A stretch of 64,000 bases of DNA from Streptomyces sp. CB09001. Lineage in GTDB: Bacteria > Actinomycetota > Actinomycetes > Streptomycetales > Streptomycetaceae. The DNA lies in the NCBI RefSeq assembly GCF_003369795.1, contig NZ_CP026730.1, forward strand, positions 7,679,001 to 7,743,000, given 5' to 3'. Below the pieces are notes generated by a model. That model worked only from the letters and a program-made list of their open reading frames with translations, was not told the origin of the DNA and did no database searches. Shown here one piece after another: positions 50,072-58,862 of this stretch; within the stretch, counting starts at the first letter, position 1, and every line of letters begins with the position of its first letter. Made by a program: the position numbers and the translations under genes.

Positions 50072-50860
50072 TCAGGCGGACAGGGCGCCGGCCAGCACCG
50101 GGGCCCGGTCGTAGCGGCGGACCACGGACGCGAGCTCGCGCAGGAACACGTCCTCGTGAGCGCGGATGAAGAAGTGCCCTCCCGGCACCACCCGCACCTC
50201 GTAGCCGCGTCCCGCCTGGCGCCGCCAGGCCACCACCTCGGGCACCGACACGAGCCGGTCCCTGGCCCCGACGAACAGGTGCAGCGGCACCCGCACGGCT
50301 TCGGTGTCCGGTGCGAAGGACGTCGTGCACAGCTGGAGGTCGTCGCGGGCCACGGGCAGCAGCGCCGCCAGGAAGTCGGGGTGATCCAGGATCACCCGGG
50401 GGATGCCGCCCAACGCGGCCAGCGAGGCCACGAGTTCCTCGTCGCTCGCTCCCGGGTCGGCGATCTTCGGCGCCGGAAGGTGCGGCGCCCGGTACGAACT
50501 CAGGGCCAGCGCCATGGGCAGCGGCGCGCCGCGGCGCTGGCGCCGGGCGGTCAGCGCGTAGGCCACGAGGGCCCCCATGCTGTGCCCGTAGAACACGTGC
50601 GGGTGCTCCAGCTCCGCGTCCAGCTGCTCGTCGAGATCGGCGACGAGCGCATGCAGGTCCGTGAAGCGCGGTTCGGTCATCCGGCCCTCGCGGCCGGGCA
50701 GCTGGACGGGCAGCACCCGGGCGCCTGCCCCGTGCGCGTCGAGGCCACGCTGCCAGCGCCGGTAGGCCGACGCCCCACCGCCCGCGTACGGGAAGCAGAA
50801 CAGCCGCACCTCGGTCTCGGTGTCGTCCGTCGGGGAGGTGTGGGACAGGTAACGCGTCAT
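50072..50860 (-). CDS. Type II (editing) thioesterase
   Basis: A 262-residue alpha/beta hydrolase of the type II thioesterase class. Motifs: LFCFPYAGGGASAYRRW near the N-terminus, Ser94 in YGHSMGALVA and the terminal PGGHFFI histidine. It would remove stalled or wrong acyl groups from carrier proteins. ATG 50860 has GGCGGA ahead. It is the first gene of the long minus-strand operon, with a CTTTAG element about 205 bases upstream. A role in releasing the finished chain is less likely, since a type III PKS releases its own product. Confidence 0.92.
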   Translation of the reverse strand: MTRYLSHTSPTDDTETEVRLFCFPYAGGGASAYRRWQRGLDAHGAGARVLPVQLPGREGRMTEPRFTDLHALVADLDEQLDAELEHPHVFYGHSMGALVAYALTARRQRRGAPLPMALALSSYRAPHLPAPKIADPGASDEELVASLAALGGIPRVILDHPDFLAALLPVARDDLQLCTTSFAPDTEAVRVPLHLFVGARDRLVSVPEVVAWRRQAGRGYEVRVVPGGHFFIRAHEDVFLRELASVVRRYDRAPVLAGALSA

Positions 50861-51062
50861 TCCGTTCCGCCTCGGGCTCGTCCGGTTGTCTGGACGCCCG
50901 CCGGGACCGCGGCACCGTGGGCGGCGAGGAGGGCGGACCGGAGGGGCGGCGGACGTCCGGGTCCCGGTGTGCGGACGCGCACGGGGCACCTGCCCGACCG
51001 GCCGGACACCTCGACGCACGATGGAGCGGGTCCCGGCAGGCACGCCACGAGCATGCGGTTGA

Positions 51063-51082
51063 CCGCTAAAAGACAGCCAAAT
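51063..51082 (-). promoter_or_regulatory. CTTTAG-type promoter element upstream of the thioesterase-led operon
   Basis: Minus-strand sequence TTTGGCTGTCTTTTAGCGGT; TTTAGCG as at 53983 and 38396. It is about 205 bases before the thioesterase start, longer than for the other copies, so the leader may be long. The 50861-51360 gap contains this site and the hairpin at 51321 but no gene. Confidence 0.45.
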
Positions 51083-51320
51083 CGGATGCGTGGTCGAGGC
51101 CGCGTGACGCGATGACGGCTGACGGGCGGCGCAGCCGGCCCGCCGGCGGCCATGACGAACTGCCGCGGGCAGCAGGGGCGATCGGGGGCAGGCGGCGGCA
51201 GGCAACCGCGCCCCCCGATACGCGCGGGCAGGAGGGCCGCACCGACGGCCCGCCGTCCCGCCCCCCGCCGGATGAAGGCGGGCGGGCGGAGGCGGCCGCG
51301 CCGCGAAGGCTGAGCCGGAC

Positions 51321-51351
51321 GGCGAGCGCGCGATTGGCTCGCGCGCTCGCC
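51321..51351. terminator. Perfect 13-bp hairpin after the DUF2568 gene
   Basis: GGCGAGCGCGCGA and its exact complement flank the 5-base loop TTGGC. It lies ten bases past the stop of the minus-strand gene at 51361, so it is the terminator of that operon and separates it from the thioesterase-led operon. Confidence 0.85.
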
Positions 51352-51360
51352 GCCGGGAGC

Positions 51361-51750
51361 TCAGTGGCCGAGCAGCCAGCCGATGCGGTCGTAGGCGAGG
51401 ACCTGGTAGAGGACCATGATCAGCAGCAGCCAGCGGGCGGCCCGGCGCAGACCCGCGAGATACAGGGCTGCCACCGCACCGAAGAACACGGCGAGTTCGA
51501 GCAGCAGCCGCAGCGGGCCAGGCGTGTGGACGTCGCTCTCGCCCGAGCGCGACGGGTCGTCCGGTACGGCGAAGGTGCCCCACATCCAGCCGACGGCCAC
51601 CGGCACCACGACCACCGCGAGCCAGCGCCACGGCGAGGGAACGGTGCGCCAGGCCCAGATGCCGAAGCAGACCAGCGAGACCATTTCGAGCAGGAAGCGG
51701 ATGCCGAGCATGACGTCGTTGTTGGCGAGCGCCAGAGTCGCGTGACTCAC
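51361..51750 (-). CDS. DUF2568 (YrdB-type) small membrane protein
   Basis: A 129-residue membrane protein with four hydrophobic segments: GIRFLLEMVSLVCFGIWAW, WRWLAVVVVPVAVGWMWGTF, LRLLLELAVFFGAVAALYLAG and AARWLLLIMVLYQVLAY. The FLLEM..L and WGTFAVPDDPSRSGE patterns are typical of DUF2568. Its function is unknown. It overlaps the SRPBCC gene by four bases and ends at a strong hairpin. Confidence 0.85.
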   Translation of the reverse strand: MSHATLALANNDVMLGIRFLLEMVSLVCFGIWAWRTVPSPWRWLAVVVVPVAVGWMWGTFAVPDDPSRSGESDVHTPGPLRLLLELAVFFGAVAALYLAGLRRAARWLLLIMVLYQVLAYDRIGWLLGH

Positions 51751-52298
51751 CGGGAAACCTCCGTATCAGCAGTATCAGCAGTCTCAGCCGTGGACTTGAG
51801 GGCTGCCAGCCAGTTCTGCAAAACCGTGCGCAGCTTGGCGCTGGGGAAGTAGAGGGCGATGAGCGGGCCGCCGATGGACTCCTCCGACAGCACTTCGGTG
51901 GCGCGTCCGCCGTCGAGGGACGTGAGCCGGAAGCGGTGCACCGCGCGGGTGCCGGCCAGCACGCCGGTCCAGCACAGCTCCTGCTGCGGTTCGACCACGG
52001 CCAGCGTCGACCTGATGGGCATCCCGCCCAGCTTCCAGCGGAACTGCTCGTCGGGCACGGTGCCGCCCGGCCCCTGGCGCACGGAGGCGACCTGCGGCAC
52101 CCAGGAGGGCCAGCCCGGCAGGTCGTGCAGCAGCCGCCACACGGTGGCCGGGGGCGCCTCGATCCGCACCCGGCTGATGGCGGTCACGGGCGCCCAGTCG
52201 TCTATGCGGCCGCCCTTGGCGTAGTGCTGATGGAGCTCGTCCAGCGACGGGCCGCAGTAGAAGACGCGGCCGAGTAACGAACGTGGGGCGACAGGCAT
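51747..52298 (-). CDS. SRPBCC-domain protein
   Basis: A 183-residue START-like protein. The fold begins at ISRVRIEAPPATVWRLLHDLPGWPSWVP (about residues 44-71), and continues with RWKLGGMPIRSTLAV and a C-terminal amphipathic helix. ATG 52298 follows AAGGTGG. It overlaps the DUF2568 gene and follows the MFS gene by 55 bases. It may bind a lipophilic molecule; a polyketide cyclase or aromatase role cannot be excluded. It is the third SRPBCC protein in the window (others at 8334 and 44132). Confidence 0.82.
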   Translation of the reverse strand: MPVAPRSLLGRVFYCGPSLDELHQHYAKGGRIDDWAPVTAISRVRIEAPPATVWRLLHDLPGWPSWVPQVASVRQGPGGTVPDEQFRWKLGGMPIRSTLAVVEPQQELCWTGVLAGTRAVHRFRLTSLDGGRATEVLSEESIGGPLIALYFPSAKLRTVLQNWLAALKSTAETADTADTEVSR

Positions 52299-52352
52299 GG
52301 AGCCACCTTGTGGGGAGTGAAGGAACGGTGTACCGGTCATCATGATCCGGGG

Positions 52353-53843
52353 TCAGGTCGGCCGGACGGGCACATCCTTCCCCGCGTGCGGGATGCGGAC
52401 GACCGACTCGCCCGCCTCTTTGTGCGCCGCGGGGCGATCCGGACCGGGCAGCAGCAGCGCGGCGACCACCGCGCCGGCCGCGACGACGACCGCCGCGCTG
52501 ACGAAGCCCGTCGGCGCGGCGGCCTCGACGCGGACGCCGGGCGCCGCGGCGCCGGCCGCGCCATGGGCGAGTACGGTGCCGATGACGGCGACACCGACGG
52601 CGTTGCCGAGCTCCATCATGGTGTCGTTGAGTGCCGCCGCGTTGCCCGACCGTTCGGGTGCGACCAGGGACAGCTCGGTTTCCGTCGCGGGTCCGAGGGC
52701 CAGACCGACGCCCACGCCCAGCAGCACGAGCCCGGTCACCACGCCCGCGTAGCCGTCGGCCGCCGCGAGCGTCAGGATGCCGGCCGCGGCCGTCGCCAGA
52801 CCGGTGCTGACGCTGCCGCGCGCGCCGGTGAGGCGGGCCAGCCACGGCGCGACGGCCGATCCCGCCCCCACCGCCACCGCGACCGGGGCGAGCGCGAGTC
52901 CTGCCGTCAACGGACTGTATCCCAGGACGAGTTGAAGGTACTGGGTGAGGACGAACAGGGTGCCGGCCAGACCGCAGAAGAGCAGCATGATGCCGGCGCT
53001 CGCGCCGAGGAAGACGGGATGGCGCAGCAGCGCGAAGTCGACCATCGGGCTGGGATGCCGCCGTTCCCACGCCACGAAGCCGGCGCCGCACACCAGCGCG
53101 CCGCCGAACGCGCCCAGGACGCTCGCCGACGTCCACCCCTCGCCCGAGGCGTGGATGGCGCCGAACACCAGGCCCACCATGACCGCGGAGCCGAGCACCG
53201 CGCCCACCGGGTCCAACGGCCGGGGCACGGACGCCGCCGACTCCGGCAGCAGCACGAGCCCCGCGATCAGGACGACGGCGACCGGCAGCAGGTTCACCAG
53301 GAACACCGACCCCCACCAGAAGTGGCCCGCGAGGGCGCCGCCGAGCACCGGTCCCACGGCCACCCCCAGCGCGGACGTGCTGCCCCAGACGGCGAGGGCG
53401 CGCGGCCGCTCGTGCTCGGGGAACACATCCACCAGGATCGACAGGGTCCCCGGCATCACCAGGGACGCGGCCAGCCCCATCGCCGCCCGTGCGGCGATGA
53501 GCTGGCCCGCTCCGTCAGCGGTGAGGGCGAGCAGCGAGCCGACGCCGAACAGCGCGACGCCGAGCAGAGTGGCCCGCTTGCGGCCGTACCGGTCGGACAG
53601 GGTGCCCGCGGTCAGCAGACAGGCCGCGAAGACCAGCGCGTAACCGTCGACGATCCACTGCGTCGTGCCGATACCGATGTCCAGATCCCGCATCAGGCTG
53701 GGCAGCGCGACGTTCAGCAGCCCGTTGTTGAGGATGATCACGAACAGGGCGAGGGAGAGGACCGCAAGGACCGCCCAGCGGCGCGGGTCCGGTGGGCCCG
53801 CGAGCCGGGACGCGCGCGCATCCTCGTCGTACGTCGACTGCAT
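52353..53843 (-). CDS. MFS drug exporter, DHA2 (EmrB/QacA) type
   Basis: A 496-residue transporter with about 14 hydrophobic segments. Typical DHA2 features: NNGLLNVALPSLMRDLDIGIGTTQWIV at helix 1 and the motif YGRKRATLLG in the first cytoplasmic loop. Antiporter motif C-like GPVLGGALAGHFWWGSVF is also seen. ATG 53843 has GAGAGGA upstream. It probably exports the product of the region and confers self-resistance; it is the second exporter here, besides the MMPL protein at 5167. Confidence 0.92.
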   Translation of the reverse strand: MQSTYDEDARASRLAGPPDPRRWAVLAVLSLALFVIILNNGLLNVALPSLMRDLDIGIGTTQWIVDGYALVFAACLLTAGTLSDRYGRKRATLLGVALFGVGSLLALTADGAGQLIAARAAMGLAASLVMPGTLSILVDVFPEHERPRALAVWGSTSALGVAVGPVLGGALAGHFWWGSVFLVNLLPVAVVLIAGLVLLPESAASVPRPLDPVGAVLGSAVMVGLVFGAIHASGEGWTSASVLGAFGGALVCGAGFVAWERRHPSPMVDFALLRHPVFLGASAGIMLLFCGLAGTLFVLTQYLQLVLGYSPLTAGLALAPVAVAVGAGSAVAPWLARLTGARGSVSTGLATAAAGILTLAAADGYAGVVTGLVLLGVGVGLALGPATETELSLVAPERSGNAAALNDTMMELGNAVGVAVIGTVLAHGAAGAAAPGVRVEAAAPTGFVSAAVVVAAGAVVAALLLPGPDRPAAHKEAGESVVRIPHAGKDVPVRPT

Positions 53844-53982
53844 CGCCGGTCCTCTCCACGCGCTCGGGGCGGGGCCGGCGCCGGTGCGCGCCCCGCACGA
53901 GGGTGGACCCGCACGCTGAAGTTCCGCTTGTGCGGCGAGCGAGGGCGGAGACGATCACGGGGGCGGCCGTCGCCTTGAGCGC

Positions 53983-54001
53983 TTTGCCGGACTTTTAGCG
54001 C
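53983..54001 (+). promoter_or_regulatory. CTTTAG-type promoter element upstream of the sugar aminotransferase
   Basis: TTTGCCGGACTTTTAGCGCC on the plus strand. It shares CCGGAC and TTTAGCGC with copies at 58863 and 14726, and lies about 83 bases before ATG 54081. Confidence 0.5.
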
Positions 54002-54080
54002 CGCGCCACACGATGGAGCCCCGCCATCGTTCTGACGTCGGCCGGCTCCCACCCGCCAGGCGGCGACACGAAAGGTAGTC

Positions 54081-55241
54081 ATGATCAATCTCTTTCAGCC
54101 CCAGGTCGGAGCGGAGGAACTCGCTGCGGTCGCCGAGACCTTCGAGGACAAGTGGCTGGGACACGGTCCTCGGACCCGGGCCTTCGAGGCCGCGTTCGCG
54201 GAGCACATCGACGTGCCCGCCGAACACGTCGTCTTCCTCAACTCGGGTACCTCAGGGCTGTTCCTCGCCCTGGAGTCGCTGGACCTGGAGGAGGGAGACG
54301 AGGTGGTGCTGCCCTCCCTCAGCTTCGTCGCCGCCGCGAACGCCGTACTCAGCTGCGGTGCCCGGCCGGTCTTCTGCGACGTCGACCCCCGCACCCTCAA
54401 CCCCACGGTCGAGGACATCGAGCAGGCGCTCACACCCCGCACCAAGGCGGTCATCGTCCTGCACTACGGGGGCTCACCCGGTGACATCGTCCGCATCGCG
54501 GACCGCTGCCGGGAGCGGGGCGTCACCCTCGTCGAGGACGCGGCCTGCTCGGTGGCCTCCCGGGTGGACGGCCGGGCGGCGGGGACCTTCGGAGACATCG
54601 CCATGTGGAGCTTCGACGCCATGAAGGTCCTGGTCACCGGAGACGGCGGAATGATCTACGTCAAGGACCGGGAACAAGCCGAACGGGCCAGGCGGCTCGC
54701 GTACCACGGGCTGGCCCAGTCCAGCGGTTTCGGCTACGCGAAAGTCTCGTCCCGCTGGTGGGAGCTGGACATCCCCGAGCCCGGCCGCCGTGTCATCGGC
54801 AACGACCTCACAGCCGCGATCGGCGCCGTACAGCTGCGCCGGCTACCCGAGTTCATACGCCGCCGCCAGGAGATCTGCGCGCTCTACGACCAGGAACTGG
54901 CCGGCGTGCCCGGGTTGCTGCTGCCCCCCGCCCTGCCGCACGGCCACGAGTCCACCCACTACTTCTACTGGGTGCAGACAGCCCCGGAGATCCGCGACGG
55001 CCTGGCCGGCGACCTCCTCAAGGACGGCATCTACACGACCTTCCGGTACGCACCGCTGCACAAGGTCCCCGCCTTCGGCTCCCAGAGCGCCCAGACCCTT
55101 CAACTGCCCCACTCGGACTGGGCCGCGGACCGCACCCTGTGCCTGCCCCTGCACCCCGCACTGAGCGACGGCGACGTGCGCACCGTCGCGGCGGCCGTGC
55201 ACAAGGCCGTCGAGAACCGGCGCACGGTGGACGCCCCCTGA
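54081..55241 (+). CDS. DegT/DnrJ/EryC1/StrS-family sugar aminotransferase
   Basis: A 386-residue PLP enzyme of nucleotide-sugar amination. The FLNSGTSGLFLAL phosphate-binding start, the LVEDAACSVAS Asp, and Lys182 in SFDAMKVLVTGDGG are all present, so it should be an active aminotransferase. Together with the 3-dehydrase and 2,3-dehydratase at 62414 and 63764, it most likely aminates C-4 (as in forosamine) or C-3 of an NDP-keto-deoxyhexose. The position cannot be told from sequence alone. ATG 54081 follows GAAAGG. The gene stands alone, ended by the hairpins at 55287-55395. Confidence 0.9.
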   Translation: MINLFQPQVGAEELAAVAETFEDKWLGHGPRTRAFEAAFAEHIDVPAEHVVFLNSGTSGLFLALESLDLEEGDEVVLPSLSFVAAANAVLSCGARPVFCDVDPRTLNPTVEDIEQALTPRTKAVIVLHYGGSPGDIVRIADRCRERGVTLVEDAACSVASRVDGRAAGTFGDIAMWSFDAMKVLVTGDGGMIYVKDREQAERARRLAYHGLAQSSGFGYAKVSSRWWELDIPEPGRRVIGNDLTAAIGAVQLRRLPEFIRRRQEICALYDQELAGVPGLLLPPALPHGHESTHYFYWVQTAPEIRDGLAGDLLKDGIYTTFRYAPLHKVPAFGSQSAQTLQLPHSDWAADRTLCLPLHPALSDGDVRTVAAAVHKAVENRRTVDAP

Positions 55242-55286
55242 GCATCCTGATCACCGGCGGGCGGGGCTGACCGGCTCGCACCACTA

Positions 55287-55316
55287 CGGTTCCACCCCCT
55301 TCGGGGCGTGGAACCG
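55287..55316. terminator. Short hairpin after the sugar aminotransferase gene
   Basis: CGGTTCCAC and GTGGAACCG are exact 9-bp complements, extended inside by CCCC/GGGG with one bulged C and a TTC loop. It directly abuts the longer inverted repeat at 55317. Confidence 0.7.
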
Positions 55317-55395
55317 AACCAGCTGAGCTCCACCACAGCACACTGGCCCCACGGGAGGGCCCCGGCCAGTGTGCTGCGGTGGAGCTCAGCTGGTT
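55317..55395. terminator. Long bidirectional terminator: 32-bp inverted repeat with one mismatch
   Basis: The arms 55317-55348 and 55364-55395 are 32 bases each and complement with a single mismatch around a 15-base loop. It separates the convergent aminotransferase and ferredoxin genes. The right arm includes the last three codons and stop of the ferredoxin gene (55386-55395). Length and perfection are unusual for a Streptomyces terminator. Confidence 0.85.
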
Positions 55396-55709
55396 TCCTT
55401 CACCGGCTCGGCCTGGATCACCGGGTGGTCCGCGGGCAGCTGCCCGGCCGCCGACGCGCCACCCGACACCTCGGCCGTCGCGAACACCTCCCGGTCGGCG
55501 GAGCCGTAACCCGCCCACTCCTCCGGCAGGGCGTCCTCGTAGAAGATGGCCTCGACAGGGCAGACCGGTTCGCAGGCGCCGCAGTCCACGCATTCATCGG
55601 GGTTGATGTACATCTTGCGGGGACCCTCGTAGATGCAGTCGACGGGGCATTCGTCGATGCAGGCCTTGTCCTTGAGGTCCACGCAGGGCTGGGTGATCAC
55701 ATACGTCAT
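55386..55709 (-). CDS. 7Fe ferredoxin (3Fe-4S + 4Fe-4S)
   Basis: A 107-residue FdxA-type ferredoxin. Cysteines: Cys9, Cys17, Cys21 and Cys25 in PCVDLKDKACIDECPVDC, then CVDCGACEPVCP. The C-x7-C-x3-CP plus C-x2-C-x2-C-x3-CP pattern gives one 3Fe-4S and one 4Fe-4S cluster. The start overlaps the KorB-like stop (ATGA), so it is made with the oxidoreductase and is its likely electron acceptor. It is the only ferredoxin in the window and could pass electrons to the sugar 3-dehydrase or to the P450s. The C-terminal 35 residues are non-cysteine tail. Confidence 0.94.
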   Translation of the reverse strand: MTYVITQPCVDLKDKACIDECPVDCIYEGPRKMYINPDECVDCGACEPVCPVEAIFYEDALPEEWAGYGSADREVFATAEVSGGASAAGQLPADHPVIQAEPVKETS

Positions 55710-56800
55710 GAGGAAGCCTCCACGGTCCAGGTGTCGTTGCCCGTGAGGAGTGCGGTGAGGTCGCCCTTGCCGTTCTCCTCGACGGCGGTGTCGAGCTGGC
55801 CGGCCATGAGCGTGTCGTAGACGGGACGCTCGACGTCTCGGAAGACGCCGATGGGCGAGTGGTACAGCGTCTGCGGGTCGGCGAGGCGGGAGAGCGCGAA
55901 GGCCGTCGTCGGAGACGCGGAGTGGGTGTCGTGGACCACGATGCGCGACTCGTTCTCGGGCGTGACCTCGACGATCTCCAGGTCGCCGGTGACCGGGTCG
56001 CGGACGACGCCCTTGTGCCCGAGCCCGTCCGCCGAGGGGGCCCCGAAGCGGATCGGCCGCCCGTGTTCCAGGCGGATCACGGCCTCCTGGGCCTGCTGCT
56101 TGTTCTTGAGGACCTCGAAGGCGCCGTCGTTGAAGATGTTGCAGTTCTGGTAGATCTCCACCAGGGCGGTGCCGGGGTGGTCGGCGGCGGCGCGCAGCAC
56201 GCCGGTGAGGTGCTTGCGGTCGGAGTCGACGGTGCGGGCGACGAAGCTCGCTTCGGCGCCCAGGGCCAGCGACACCGGGTTGAACGGGGCGTCCAGCGAA
56301 CCCATCGGCGTGGACTTGGTGATCTTGCCGGTCTCGGAGGTGGGCGAGTACTGGCCCTTGGTCAGCCCGTAGATCCGGTTGTTGAAGAGGAGGATCTTCA
56401 CGTTGACGTTGCGGCGCAGCGCGTGCATCAGATGATTCCCGCCGATGGACAGCGCGTCACCGTCACCGGTGACCACCCACACGCTCAGGTCGCGCCTGCT
56501 GGAAGCCAGGCCGGTGGCGATGGCGGGGGCACGGCCGTGGATGGAGTGCATCCCGTAGGTGTTCATGTAGTAGGGGAAGCGGGAGGAGCAGCCGATGCCG
56601 GAGATGAAGCAGATGTTCTCCCTGGCCAGGCCGAGTTCGGGCATGAAGCCCTGCACGGCGGCGAGGACGGCGTAGTCACCGCAGCCGGGGCACCAGCGGA
56701 CCTCCTGGTCCGTCTTGAAGTCCTTCATCGATTGCGCGGCTTCGGCCTTGGGGACCAGCTGCAACAGGCTGCCCGTGCCCGCGGGCGTCGTGTCAGCCAT
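55706..56800 (-). CDS. korB: 2-oxoacid:ferredoxin oxidoreductase, beta subunit
   Basis: A 364-residue TPP-binding beta subunit. The CPGCGDYAVLAA motif at about residues 38-49 and the TPP motif VTGDGDALSIGGNHL, ending in LLFNN, are intact. With the alpha subunit it oxidises a 2-oxoacid, such as 2-oxoglutarate or pyruvate, to acyl-CoA and reduces ferredoxin. It overlaps both neighbours (56793-56800 and 55706-55709), one tight korA-korB-fdx operon. Streptomyces usually keep a housekeeping copy elsewhere; a copy among sugar genes is therefore noteworthy. Confidence 0.93.
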   Translation of the reverse strand: MADTTPAGTGSLLQLVPKAEAAQSMKDFKTDQEVRWCPGCGDYAVLAAVQGFMPELGLARENICFISGIGCSSRFPYYMNTYGMHSIHGRAPAIATGLASSRRDLSVWVVTGDGDALSIGGNHLMHALRRNVNVKILLFNNRIYGLTKGQYSPTSETGKITKSTPMGSLDAPFNPVSLALGAEASFVARTVDSDRKHLTGVLRAAADHPGTALVEIYQNCNIFNDGAFEVLKNKQQAQEAVIRLEHGRPIRFGAPSADGLGHKGVVRDPVTGDLEIVEVTPENESRIVVHDTHSASPTTAFALSRLADPQTLYHSPIGVFRDVERPVYDTLMAGQLDTAVEENGKGDLTALLTGNDTWTVEASS

Positions 56801-58697
56801 CGATGGCCTCCTTGAGAGCCGTGGCGAGTTGCTCAGCCTTGAACGGCATTCCGTTGACCTGGTTGTACGAGCGGGCGTCGACCAGGTACTCGGCCCGGAC
56901 GAGGGCGGCGAGCTGGCCGAGGTTCATCTCGGGGATCACCACACGTTCGTACCGCTCGAGCACGTCACCCAGATTCTTGGGGAACGGGTTGAGGTGGCGC
57001 AGATGGGCCTGCGCGATTCGCTGTCCGGCGCCCCGCAGCCGGCGCACGGCGGCGGTGATCGGCCCGTACGTGGAACCCCAGCCCAGGACCAGCAGCTGCG
57101 CGTCGCCGTCCGGATCGTCGACCTCAAGGTCGGGCACGGCGATACCGTCGATCTTGGCCTGGCGGGTGCGGACCATGAAGTCGTGGTTGGCCGGGTCGTA
57201 GGAGATGTTGCCCGTGCCGTCCTGCTTCTCGATGCCGCCGATCCGGTGCTCCAGCCCCGGGGTGCCGGGGACTGCCCACGGGCGGGCCAGGGTCTGCGGG
57301 TCGCGTTTGTAGGGCCTGAAGACACGGCGGCCGTCGGCCAGTTCGTGGTTGGGGCCGGCGGCGAACCGCACCCGCAGATCGGGGAGGCCGTCGGCCTCGG
57401 GGACGCGCCAGGGCTCGGAGCCGTTGGCGAGGTAGCCGTCACTCAGCAGGAACACCGGGGTGCGGTAGGTCAACGCGATACGGGCCGCTTCCATGGCCGC
57501 CTCGAAGCAGTCCGCCGGGGTGCACGGCGCGACGATCGGCACCGGTGCCTCGCCGTTGCGCCCGTACATCGCCTGCAGCAGGTCGGCCTGCTCCGTCTTG
57601 GTCGGCAGGCCGGTCGAGGGCCCGCCGCGCTGGATGTCGACGACCAGCAGCGGCAGTTCGAGGGAGACGGCAAGCCCGATCGTCTCGCTCTTGAGGGCCA
57701 CGCCCGGTCCGGAGGTGGTCGTGACCGCGAGACTGCCGCCGAACGCGGCGCCCAGCGCCGCACCGATCCCGGCGATCTCGTCCTCCGCCTGGAAGGTCCG
57801 TACGCCGAAGTTCTTGTGCTTCGACAACTCGTGCAGGATGTCGGAGGCCGGAGTGATCGGGTACGAACCGAGGTAGAGCGGCAGGTCCGCCTGTCGGGAC
57901 GCGGCGACCAGCCCGTAGGACAGGGCCAGGTTCCCGGAGATGTTGCGGTACGTGCCTGCGGGGAACGCGCCGGCCGCCGGCGCGACCTCGTAGGAGACCG
58001 CGAAGTCCTCGGTGGTCTCCCCGAAGTTCCAACCCGCGTGGAAGGCGGCCAGGTTGGCCTTCACGATCTCGGGCTTCTCGGCGAACTTCCGCCTGAGGAA
58101 CCGCTCCGTGCCCTCGGTCGGCCGGTGGTACATCCACGACAGCAGGCCGAGCGCGAACATGTTCTTGGAGCGCTCGGCCTGCTTGCGGGAGAGGTCGAAC
58201 TCCTTGAGCGCCTCGACCGTCAGTGTCGTCAGCGGCACCGGGTGCACGCGGTAGGCGTCCAGCGAGCCGTCCTCCAGAGGGGAGACCTCGTAGCCGACCT
58301 TGGCCATCGCCCGGCTGGTGAACTCGTCGGTATTGACGATGACTTCGGCGCCGCGCGGCACATCCGCGATGTTCGCCCTCAACGCGGCCGGATTCATCGC
58401 CACCAGCACATCCGGCGCATCACCGGGCGTGAGGATGTCGTGGTCGGCGAAGTGCAGCTGAAACGAGGACACACCCGGAAGCGTTCCTGCCGGCGCCCGG
58501 ATCTCGGCGGGAAAGTTCGGCAGCGTGGACAGATCATTTCCGAACGATGCCGTCTCCGACGTGAAGCGATCCCCCGTGAGCTGCATACCGTCACCGGAGT
58601 CACCCGCGAAACGGATGATCACCCGGTCCAGGCGGCGCACCGTCTTCCTGGGTGTCTCTTCGCCTGTCCCTGTGCTTTCCAGTGCCAGAACGGCCAC
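56793..58697 (-). CDS. korA: 2-oxoacid:ferredoxin oxidoreductase, alpha subunit (gamma-alpha fusion)
   Basis: A 634-residue subunit. The N-terminal gamma domain has RFAGDSGDGMQLTGDRF, and the alpha domain has LGSYPITPASDILHELSKHK and QAEDEIAGIGAALGAAF for TPP-pyrimidine and substrate binding. The fused gamma-alpha form is usual for actinobacterial KorA. It is read first in the operon with korB and the ferredoxin gene. Its promoter must lie in 58698-58950, facing away from the glycosyltransferase. The 2-oxoacid used is not certain. Confidence 0.93.
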   Translation of the reverse strand: MAVLALESTGTGEETPRKTVRRLDRVIIRFAGDSGDGMQLTGDRFTSETASFGNDLSTLPNFPAEIRAPAGTLPGVSSFQLHFADHDILTPGDAPDVLVAMNPAALRANIADVPRGAEVIVNTDEFTSRAMAKVGYEVSPLEDGSLDAYRVHPVPLTTLTVEALKEFDLSRKQAERSKNMFALGLLSWMYHRPTEGTERFLRRKFAEKPEIVKANLAAFHAGWNFGETTEDFAVSYEVAPAAGAFPAGTYRNISGNLALSYGLVAASRQADLPLYLGSYPITPASDILHELSKHKNFGVRTFQAEDEIAGIGAALGAAFGGSLAVTTTSGPGVALKSETIGLAVSLELPLLVVDIQRGGPSTGLPTKTEQADLLQAMYGRNGEAPVPIVAPCTPADCFEAAMEAARIALTYRTPVFLLSDGYLANGSEPWRVPEADGLPDLRVRFAAGPNHELADGRRVFRPYKRDPQTLARPWAVPGTPGLEHRIGGIEKQDGTGNISYDPANHDFMVRTRQAKIDGIAVPDLEVDDPDGDAQLLVLGWGSTYGPITAAVRRLRGAGQRIAQAHLRHLNPFPKNLGDVLERYERVVIPEMNLGQLAALVRAEYLVDARSYNQVNGMPFKAEQLATALKEAIDG

Positions 58698-58862
58698 CGG
58701 CCGCCCCCTTTCCTAGACGTCGCGGACGCCGCACACGCGGCGAAGCCGACGGACACCGCACGTTAGGAGGGAGGACTTGTGACTGGCCAAAGCATCCGAG
58801 GACCACCCGGCCCGGAGACGCGCACGGGCACGGGCCGACGCCGGGACGCCGGGCGGCCGCAC

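Noticed and set aside
51112..51852. 246-residue plus-strand frame over the 51 kb intergenic region
   Set aside because: It runs antisense through the DUF2568 gene, has no domain, and the minus strand has a membrane-protein pattern plus a terminator.
55308..55820. 170-residue plus-strand frame across the terminator and ferredoxin gene
   Set aside because: It passes through the 32-bp hairpin and is opposite a ferredoxin with all cysteines in place.
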